From: Caldifarciminota bacterium
GTDB lineage: Bacteria > Hydrothermota > Tepidihabitantia > Tepidihabitantales > Tepidihabitantaceae
NCBI GenBank assembly: GCA_016935295.1
Contig: JAFGRF010000169.1
Span: forward strand, 1-10,737
DNA length: 10,737 nucleotides
Reading direction: 5' to 3'
Shown here: positions 5,441-10,737 of the stretch, one piece after another
Numbering within the stretch: the first letter of the stretch is position 1
Layout: the number at the start of each line of letters is the position of its first letter
Position numbers and translations under genes: made by a program
The notes under the pieces: generated by a model
The model's database searches: none
The model's input: the letters and a program-made list of their open reading frames with translations, nothing else
Told to the model about the DNA's origin: nothing

Positions 5441-6861
5441 CTGACAGTGTAGTCGGCATATTTTACCTCTAGCGACTCAGCCGCGGCAGTCGCGAGCTTC
5501 TGGTCGCGCGCGAACACCCTGATTGTCATCTCGCGACGGTGGTTCTGTCTGCCGAAGTAATCAAAGAGATCCTGATGCGCGTTCCTCAGCAACAGCGCCC
5601 GGCTGCCGCCGCCTGGCTGCCGGCTCATCTGCGGGGATGCCCCGTCATCAATGATCGGGATATCGCCCGACAACCACTCGGTAGCCGCAGCCTGCTTGCT
5701 CCCGAACTTTCTGGGCACAAAGAGGAGGTAGTCGGCCTGGTCGTTGGCCAGTGCTTCCCCCTTGACCCAGTCCAAGAACATCTCGACCACGGACGCCCGG
5801 GACAATGAGTGCAGCTCGGCTTTGAATGCCACCTGATATGGTCTCCGCGTGAACACCAATTCCGCAAGCGGCAGGCTCGCACGATTGGAGAAGACGGCAG
5901 CTAACAACGCCTCCTCTGTCATGAAAGGCAAATCGCTCAGGCGGTCCGGCTCCGACCGCAGCCACTCAGCGACGGAGGCATTGAACATCGCCGTGTACGC
6001 CCTGTTCGTGTCCGTATCGAAGGCTCCCTGCCAGAGCATCTCACGTCCAAATAGCAGATTGAGGACATGCTGAATGCCCTCTCGCCTCAGCTTGATCAGG
6101 GGGCGGTCAGAGGCAGCGTCGACCACGACTGCCTCAAGGAACCCCTTGATGTTCACCGAAGCGAGTTTGAGGCCGATAAAAAAGGAATCGCGATAGTAAT
6201 GGTCCAACCTGTCTAAGTCGATGTAGCCATTCACCAGCTGCGATATCGGCGATGTGTTCCTCTTGTCATGAAGGCCGCGGACTTTGCTGAGTTGGACCCT
6301 GTGTCGGCAAACGCTGGCCATGGTATCTAGATGTTGCGTCCGCGCTCGCTTGGCGAGTGACTTGTAGAGCGGGGACGATGTCGTTAGATAGTCCGCCGTG
6401 ATCTCCTCGTGGTCTCCATACCTCGCGGCAACTGGCGGACAATCCTCCAGCGTGTGGGAGAACGGCAGGTGCCCGGCGTCGTGCGTCAACAAAGAGACAA
6501 GGAACGCCTCGGTCATCTCCCTCTTCGCGGCGTAGTGCCTGAGTGGCTTGGTATTGCTGTGCCGCGTGCTGTACTTGACCCGGACGTGGTCCAGCGCGTA
6601 GTAGCCGAGTATCATGGTGCCGACTGAGTGCGCGAATCGCGTGTGAGTCGATGAGGGGAACATCAGGTATAGCAGCCCGGACTGCTTCAGAAAATTCTGG
6701 CGGTTGAGTTCGAATGTGTTCACCAGTTCTTCGCATACCTCAACGACCTCATCTCGGCACCCGAGGAAGTTATCAATTGCCGCCGGCGCCGCGCCCGTCT
6801 TGAAGGCTCCCAGCTCGTACAGCGGATCGACAATGGAGAAGGGACCGAAGTTACGCGCCAC
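5437..6861 (-). CDS. HD-domain phosphohydrolase, dNTPase-like (COG1078 type), 474 aa
   Basis: The start is chosen as GTG 6861-6859, four bases after GGAGG and 17 bases after the stop of the ATPase gene; a TTG at 6915 without a ribosome site would add 18 residues. The HD motifs are complete: 'TRFAHSVGTM' (H78), 'LLTHDAGHLPFSH' (H127, D128), 'DHEEIT' (150-155), and 'YIDLDRLDHYYRDS' (213-226) carrying the distal metal-binding aspartate. This set, with 'FPSSTHTRFAHS', is that of the dGTPase/SAMHD1-like superfamily, whose members remove triphosphate from dNTPs or hydrolyse other phosphoesters. The C-terminal ~250 residues are helical, with no extra domain that I recognise. It is in an operon with the KGGVGR ATPase. 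dNTP depletion is a known antiviral strategy of some HD enzymes, but the substrate here is unknown. Confidence 0.85.
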   Translation of the reverse strand: MARNFGPFSIVDPLYELGAFKTGAAPAAIDNFLGCRDEVVEVCEELVNTFELNRQNFLKQSGLLYLMFPSSTHTRFAHSVGTMILGYYALDHVRVKYSTRHSNTKPLRHYAAKREMTEAFLVSLLTHDAGHLPFSHTLEDCPPVAARYGDHEEITADYLTTSSPLYKSLAKRARTQHLDTMASVCRHRVQLSKVRGLHDKRNTSPISQLVNGYIDLDRLDHYYRDSFFIGLKLASVNIKGFLEAVVVDAASDRPLIKLRREGIQHVLNLLFGREMLWQGAFDTDTNRAYTAMFNASVAEWLRSEPDRLSDLPFMTEEALLAAVFSNRASLPLAELVFTRRPYQVAFKAELHSLSRASVVEMFLDWVKGEALANDQADYLLFVPRKFGSKQAAATEWLSGDIPIIDDGASPQMSRQPGGGSRALLLRNAHQDLFDYFGRQNHRREMTIRVFARDQKLATAAAESLEVKYADYTVR

Positions 6862-6878
6862 GATACCTCCACTGGTCT

Positions 6879-7721
6879 CTAACGTATGTCTTGGATGATA
6901 TCGGCCAAGTGACAATAGCCGGCCGCAGTAGCACTACCGCTATCGTGCACAGCCGGCAGGAGATGCTCTAGCAGCATCCGCGGATCGAACAGCACAACAC
7001 ACCCAACGCTCGCGCCGTACTTGAGCAGTTCGCGGTTGTAGCCGTCCAGTATCTCAACGACCTGATCATCAACCATGTACTTCCGCCCCCCAACGAGAAT
7101 CGGGCTATCTCCCGCGGGAACCCCTGTTGCAACGACGATACAGTCGAAGTCGCATTTAAAGTCCCGCTTCGCCAAGCGAAGGAAGTGCAAGGTACCGGTC
7201 AGGCTCTGTGGATCCAGACGACTGAAGAGCACAATTCGCCTGTCCGCCAAGCTCAGCGCGGTGAATGACTCCTGCGCGATGCCACTGCGGGCATCAACAA
7301 AAGTGTAATCTAACTGCCGGAGTTGCTCGAATGGAGTAAGGTAACGCGACTTGAAAGTATCTATGTTTATCTCGTCAAACTGGCCCGGATCGGCCAGTTC
7401 CTTGTAGGTATCTTTGGACTCCGGCTTCGCCGCAATGAGGTATAGCCGCTTTGGTGGCAGGTCAACGTACTTGCCGCAGTCGATTATGGCACGAGAGAAG
7501 CTCATTATGTTGCAGTCTCGTAGCAGGAGCTCCGCTGTGCTGGGACGCTTCTGGGTGACGCCCGCCGGCACGCCGAATATCGTAGCCAGACCCGGAGCCA
7601 GAAGGTCAAAATCCACACAGCCAACAGCACGTCCGCGACTCGCCAAGAGCGCCGCGACATTCGCCAGCGCGAGGCTCCGTCCGGTGCCTCCCTTGACAGA
7701 GAAGAAAGCAATTGACGCCAT
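6879..7721 (-). CDS. ParA/MinD-superfamily ATPase of the KGGVGR-motif type (280 aa)
   Basis: The start is ATG 7721-7719, seven bases after GGAGGAG and only four bases after the TAG of the upstream gene, so the two are probably coupled. A longer reading from 7748 would overlap that gene and is rejected. The P-loop is 'FFSVKGGTGRSLALANVA': signature lysine K10 is kept, but the normal catalytic lysine of GKT/S is arginine R15. The rest fits: 'VGCVDFDLLAPGLA' (D37, D39), and 'YTFVDARSGIAQES' (140-153), matching the 'IDSRTG' switch of this subgroup. Residues 155-200 include 'LADRRIVLFSRLDPQSLTGT', typical of SIMIBI-class ATPases. Subgroup members are, to my knowledge, common in accessory bacterial operons rather than chromosome partitioning. 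No ParB-like partner or parS repeat is visible, so a partition role is unlikely; a nucleotide-dependent switch or recruiter for the HD and toroid partners is inferred. Confidence 0.85.
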   Translation of the reverse strand: MASIAFFSVKGGTGRSLALANVAALLASRGRAVGCVDFDLLAPGLATIFGVPAGVTQKRPSTAELLLRDCNIMSFSRAIIDCGKYVDLPPKRLYLIAAKPESKDTYKELADPGQFDEINIDTFKSRYLTPFEQLRQLDYTFVDARSGIAQESFTALSLADRRIVLFSRLDPQSLTGTLHFLRLAKRDFKCDFDCIVVATGVPAGDSPILVGGRKYMVDDQVVEILDGYNRELLKYGASVGCVVLFDPRMLLEHLLPAVHDSGSATAAGYCHLADIIQDIR

Positions 7722-7725
7722 GCTA

Positions 7726-9129
7726 CTACTCCTCCCCGGCATCACCATCGACGACGACCTGAGACCTGTACTTCGTCAATGCAAGCTCTACCAGCTTTGT
7801 CTGCATCTCCTCGGTCATCTCACAGAAGGCGTCGCCAACGGCACGCTCAATGCGTTTCTCCGTATCGCTACCCATCGGCCCGCTCTTCAGCGGATAAACA
7901 TAGCAGAGATAGGTGACGATGGCGTCTATGGCGCGTTGCGTCAGGTAGACTTGGTACTTGGGCCCCTTCCATAGTTTCCGCGATGAAGACCTGTCTCCTA
8001 TCACCCGCGCGCGGGTCCGATCCAGGAAGTCCTCAAGATCGCTGAGGTCTCCGTCTCCAAGATTGACTTTGCTGCCCGCCCCGCGCGTCAGGCTGTAGTA
8101 CCAACTAAGTACGGCAAGCAGAAGATACTCATAGGAGCGGTCCTCGTAGAATACCCTGTCCGATTGCTTGGTCAGGACACCCTTCGCGAACTTTACGACG
8201 TGACTTGCCCCCTGCGACTCGAACACGAGCAGTTGGTCAACTTCCTGCTCGGCATAGAGGTACAACAATGTCCGGACTATCTTCGTAGCGGTCTGATCCG
8301 GGACTTCGATGTCAACCTGACTGAGCCAGTGGCAGATGCTGCCGGCATAGATGAAAAGCGTGTTCGTCCGGTTCTTATCCTCGGCGTCGAATATGCCCGG
8401 GTAGACGATCTGCCACTTGCGACCACTCTCGACCGAAAGATCCGGGTTCACAATCCCAGACAGCCAGTTCGCGACTCCCGCTAAGGCGGCACGGCAGCGA
8501 TCGACGTCCTTCTTCTTCAGAGGGAACTCAGTACTGGACTGCAGAACATACGACAGGGCCACGGTGGCGGACCACGTAAAGTAAACGCTGGGGACGTCCA
8601 GTGCGTACTTGCGGCCGCCCCAAGTCCAGTAGCAGGTATTCCCCTTGGTGATGGCATTATCAAGAAGCCAATCAAACGCCGCGCGCAGCTGCTGGTCGAT
8701 ATCTGCCCTCCTCGGCACCGGCTTCTTCAGGCATGTTTGGTACATGCGGATCACATCTACCAATCCCGTGAGAACGTAGCTTGCCGTGTCAGTGAAGTCG
8801 GTCACGCCCCTCGAGATATCTACTCCATTGGTCCTGAGTTGTTCATCAAGATACGGCTCAGGCGTGTATCCCAGCTTGTCGACCACTTGCAGGATCGCGT
8901 CGATGTCCTCTCTCCATGTATCTTCCAAAGTCGAAGGGAAAAGATAGCTTGGGTCGACGTGCTCGCGAAGGTCCTTCAACGATCCCACTACTGTTCCGAA
9001 ACCCGCTATGCCCTCGAGCGTCTTCACAAGCCCCTGGTCGTTGTCATCATCCAGCCACCCGCCTCGGTCCGTGCGCACCTTGTACATCGCGACCAAGGAC
9101 TCGTTGACAATACTCAGGTAGTCATCCAT
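7726..9129 (-). CDS. Predicted alpha/alpha-toroid protein, unknown function (467 aa)
   Basis: The start is ATG 9129-9127, eight bases after GGGAGG; the stop is TAG 7728-7726. I recognise no defined family. The sequence is mostly helical and rich in Trp and Tyr. Two stretches resemble the repeats of terpenoid cyclase or prenyltransferase-type toroids: 'RGGWLDDDNDQGLVKTLEGIA' at 22-42 and 'CYWTWGGRKYALDVPSV' leading into 'FTWSATVALSYVL' at 166-196. These match the pattern of a G-W turn followed by a T..AL helix. Further helical units lie near 210-230, 255-275, 282-300, 332-348 and 396-412. No cyclase acid motif is evident, so a scaffold or binding role is more likely than terpene synthesis. There are no signal peptide or membrane segments, so it is cytoplasmic. 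As the first gene of the operon, coupled to the ATPase, it may be the sensor or adaptor. The fold call is tentative. Confidence 0.6.
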   Translation of the reverse strand: MDDYLSIVNESLVAMYKVRTDRGGWLDDDNDQGLVKTLEGIAGFGTVVGSLKDLREHVDPSYLFPSTLEDTWREDIDAILQVVDKLGYTPEPYLDEQLRTNGVDISRGVTDFTDTASYVLTGLVDVIRMYQTCLKKPVPRRADIDQQLRAAFDWLLDNAITKGNTCYWTWGGRKYALDVPSVYFTWSATVALSYVLQSSTEFPLKKKDVDRCRAALAGVANWLSGIVNPDLSVESGRKWQIVYPGIFDAEDKNRTNTLFIYAGSICHWLSQVDIEVPDQTATKIVRTLLYLYAEQEVDQLLVFESQGASHVVKFAKGVLTKQSDRVFYEDRSYEYLLLAVLSWYYSLTRGAGSKVNLGDGDLSDLEDFLDRTRARVIGDRSSSRKLWKGPKYQVYLTQRAIDAIVTYLCYVYPLKSGPMGSDTEKRIERAVGDAFCEMTEEMQTKLVELALTKYRSQVVVDGDAGEE

Positions 9130-9247
9130 GACTGCAGCCTCCCAGTGCTATCGTTCTGATTCACCAACCAATCTAAAAGCCAATCCGCTTCGCCAGACGA
9201 CGTACATCCGACGATGGAGCTAAGTGCACTGCAGACCGCGGTTTCCC

Positions 9248-9259
9248 GTTCTGCAGAAC
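9248..9259. promoter_or_regulatory. Perfect palindrome GTTCTGCAGAAC, candidate operator
   Basis: A 12-base perfect dyad lies about 120 bases upstream of the operon's first start codon and about 45 bases downstream of the candidate promoter. The half sites (GTTC...GAAC) are inverted relative to the GAAC-N4-GTTC type SOS box, so it is not an obvious LexA site. A regulator binding here is inferred only. Confidence 0.3.
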
Positions 9260-9303
9260 CGAATTCTCGGGGTGCGCCTGTGCGCCTCGCCCAGACCAAC
9301 ACT

Positions 9304-9332
9304 ACTTTGCACAACCTATCGACACAAGTCAA
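9304..9332 (-). promoter_or_regulatory. Weak sigma-70-like promoter candidate for the operon
   Basis: The minus strand has TTGACT at 9332-9327 (5 of 6 matches to the -35 consensus) and CAAAGT at 9309-9304 (3 of 6 to the -10 consensus) with a 17-base spacer. It is correctly placed to transcribe the operon starting at 9129, with a leader of roughly 170 bases. Confidence 0.25.
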
Positions 9333-9425
9333 GTTCGCCCCCATCGGACCACCGTGCCCGAAGGGGACTCCTCTCCGGCAGGAGCTCGCCGCCATCACCG
9401 GCGTACAGCAGATCCAAGGTGGCTT

Positions 9426-10529
9426 CTACCGGGAGTTGTCAAATCCGAGGTCTGCTACCCAGGAGTGGGGGCCGTACGGGTCGGAGCGCGCCGCGAACAG
9501 CCGGACAAGCCAGTGACCCGGGTGGTCCAGTTGGATGTCCAACCGCGCCAGGCCATCCTGCCTGTCCAACTTGATCGCGTCACCCTCTCTCCGCCTGCCG
9601 TGTTCCGAGACTGCTGCCAGCAGCGTGACATCTTCCGGGGCCTCGACTTCCACCAACACGTGCCCGGTCGTGTGACTGACCTTGCTGAGGGGACTGCGCA
9701 GGCGGAGGCCGAACCCGAAGAACTCGCCCCTCAAGTAAGGCAGGCTGGCGAAGTCTTCCTCGGGGATGGGCTGTTCAAGCAGCTGCCACTCCTTGTCCTT
9801 CGGGAAGTGCATATGGATAAAGTGAATGGGCTCAGGGAACAGGTAGTCGGTGGTGTACTCCTTAACGAAGCTGCCGTCATCCCCGTAGTGGCCTGCATCC
9901 CAGGTCACATCCACAAGCCGCCACTCGCCGCCGATCCGTACGGCATTCCAGGCATGATTCGACTCACCGGGGTCTTGGCCGGCGTAGATGTCGTAACCGA
10001 TCCCCCTGGCGTATCCGGACACCACCACGCACTCCAACCCTGCCAGTTCGCACATCTTCTGGTAGAGTGCAGCAAAACCTGCGCAGACTGCTGTGCGGTT
10101 CCGCAGGGTCCGCTCGAAACTCTGACTGCCTATGCTGCCGGTACGGTACGCCCTGGTATCGTAACTTATGTTGTCGGCGACCCAGTCATGCAGCACCTTC
10201 GCCCTGTGGAACTCGCCTGTCACTCCGCGCAACAACTCCTGTACCAACTGCTCCAGCCCACCGGACGGGTCGTCTTCCATCCTGCGGTAGATGTCGGACG
10301 GAACCACCAACGCGTGGCTGTCCGGCTCGTCCTCGAAGCCTGCCGGCACGACAGCCGTCACCAAGGAGGTCGTGTCCTTGCGCCCGTCGATACTAGCCGG
10401 CACCTCCCTGCTCGCGCGGCCGGTGTCACTGCTGTTCACGGCTGAACCCCGGTGCGGGTGGCCACGCGCACCGGGTCGCTCGGAACAGGCCGGGCTGGTA
10501 ACGCTCTGTAGACAGGCCAGCACGAACAC
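9426..10529 (-). CDS. Transglutaminase-like cysteine protease-fold protein, probably exported; 5' end uncertain
   Basis: The stop is TAG 9428-9426. Numbered from the GTG at 10529, the catalytic triad of the transglutaminase-like fold is clear: Cys149 in 'RTAVCAGFAALYQ', His192 in 'SNHAWNAVRIGGEW' and Asp207 in 'LVDVTWDAG'. It is preceded by 'VLHDWVADNISYDTRAY' and followed by 'TTDYLFPEPIHFIHMHFP', as in kyphoscoliosis-peptidase-like proteins (COG5279 type). Such proteins cut or cross-link proteins, or are inactive binders. The last ~100 residues are probably a beta-sandwich. The N-terminus is a problem. The hydrophobic 'LLPVFVLACLQSV' looks like an export signal with a possible lipobox cysteine, but no in-frame ATG or ribosome site precedes it. 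The GTG at 10529 cuts into this segment, and the frame stays open to 10697, overlapping another gene. An ATG at 10608 is in a different frame. Its sampled lines range from about 58 to 68% G+C, so it may belong to the native flank rather than the island. Confidence 0.75.
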   Translation of the reverse strand: MFVLACLQSVTSPACSERPGARGHPHRGSAVNSSDTGRASREVPASIDGRKDTTSLVTAVVPAGFEDEPDSHALVVPSDIYRRMEDDPSGGLEQLVQELLRGVTGEFHRAKVLHDWVADNISYDTRAYRTGSIGSQSFERTLRNRTAVCAGFAALYQKMCELAGLECVVVSGYARGIGYDIYAGQDPGESNHAWNAVRIGGEWRLVDVTWDAGHYGDDGSFVKEYTTDYLFPEPIHFIHMHFPKDKEWQLLEQPIPEEDFASLPYLRGEFFGFGLRLRSPLSKVSHTTGHVLVEVEAPEDVTLLAAVSEHGRRREGDAIKLDRQDGLARLDIQLDHPGHWLVRLFAARSDPYGPHSWVADLGFDNSR

Positions 10530-10559
10530 CGGCAGGAGTCTGCCTGCCGTGTTGCGCGC

Positions 10560-10580
10560 GAACCCGGTTAAGCCGGGTTC
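10560..10580. terminator. Perfect hairpin GAACCCGG / CCGGGTTC, possible terminator
   Basis: Eight-base arms at 10560-10567 and 10573-10580 surround a five-base spacer. It lies about 50 bases after the stop of the minus-strand gene at the right edge and just before the transglutaminase, so it could end that transcript. No T-run follows on the minus strand. A regulator site is an alternative. Confidence 0.35.
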
Positions 10581-10627
10581 TTCCGCGCCGACGCGAGCCG
10601 GCCGGCATCGGGGCGGCAAGAAGAACC

Positions 10628-10735
10628 TCAGCGACGCTTGCGGCGAATCAGGCCGCGGACTTGCAGGCTCCACTGCCCGGACTTCTCTTCTTTGCACTCC
10701 GCGGGCCGCGCGAGCTCGGTCTCCGCGGTGCGGTC
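10628..10735 (-). CDS. C-terminal end of an unknown protein (5' part outside window)
   Basis: A minus-strand frame is open from the window edge to a TGA at 10630-10628, giving 35 residues. About 86% of its third codon positions are G or C (30 of 35), a strong sign of real coding sequence in the GC-rich flank. The product ends in 'GQWSLQVRGLIRRKRR', a basic tail. The gene is too incomplete to name. It is oriented with the transglutaminase gene and separated from it by a hairpin at 10560-10580. Confidence 0.5.
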   Translation of the reverse strand, partial: DRTAETELARPAECKEEKSGQWSLQVRGLIRRKRR

Positions 10736-10737
10736 CA

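Larger units (their letters stand above)
9130..9425. promoter_or_regulatory. Leader region of the minus-strand operon, with no firm gene
   Basis: This gap of about 300 bases separates the transglutaminase stop (9426) from the operon's first start (9129). A minus-strand frame ending at 9114, inside the toroid gene, is open for 94 codons, but its codon-position G+C (about 45/57/61% over the last 44 codons) and lack of a ribosome site argue against a gene. A TTGACT at 9332-9327 with CAAAGT 17 bases downstream is a weak promoter candidate. A 12-base palindrome at 9248-9259 lies between it and the operon. Confidence 0.4.

Noticed and set aside
6879..7721. Plasmid-type ParA partition function
   Set aside because: No ParB homologue, no parS-like repeat array and no replication gene are present, and the P-loop is of the KGGVGR variant rather than canonical ParA.
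9114..9398. Minus-strand 94-codon ORF overlapping the start of the toroid gene
   Set aside because: First-position G+C is only about 45% over its last 44 codons, and no ribosome site is found at its possible starts. It was kept only as part of the leader description.
9354..10445. Long plus-strand ORF (363 aa) opposite the transglutaminase gene
   Set aside because: It is antisense to a gene with a complete catalytic triad and has no family features; it is a by-product of GC-rich codon use.

Overview
The window looks like a piece of a GC-rich bacterial chromosome carrying an accessory island. Sample lines of the gene at the left edge are roughly 70-77% G+C. The fragment at the right edge is GC-rich, with about 86% G/C at third codon positions. 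The genes between them sample at about 52-60% G+C. No rRNA, tRNA, integrase, transposase or CRISPR array is visible, so the phylum cannot be fixed.

Layout. (1) 2-676, plus strand: 3' part of an HD-domain gene of the tRNA nucleotidyltransferase (CCA-adding)/poly(A) polymerase type. (2) 677-3046: a gene-poor 2.4 kb zone. It holds a small secreted protein (1306-1626, minus), a 53-aa protein with a strong ribosome site and a G-quadruplex in its leader (2225-2386, minus), a weak short ORF, and what looks like a decayed minus-strand gene broken at a run of eight G. (3) 3047-4093, plus: a CYTH domain fused to a five-segment VIT/CCC1-like membrane domain. (4) 4224-9129, minus: a compact operon. In transcription order it encodes a predicted alpha/alpha-toroid protein, a ParA/MinD-like ATPase of the KGGVGR-motif type, an HD phosphohydrolase of the dNTPase-like family, a 28-codon ORF that overlaps both neighbours, and a winged-helix protein with a PRMT-like methyltransferase domain. 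(5) 9426-10529, minus: a transglutaminase-like protein with an unclear 5' end. (6) 10628-10735, minus: C-terminal end of another gene.

How the genes may work together. The operon is tightly spaced: gaps of 4 and 17 nt, a GTGA overlap and a TGATG overlap. Its parts are a helical scaffold, a switch ATPase, a nucleotide hydrolase and a protein or RNA methyltransferase, which resembles the make-up of bacterial conflict or stress-response systems. The convergent CYTH-membrane protein ends 130 nt from the operon's end. It could be a phosphate- or nucleotide-ligand-controlled membrane effector or transporter of the same island. Family assignments rest on motifs seen in the sequence. The assembly into one system, and any antiviral or stress role, is inference.
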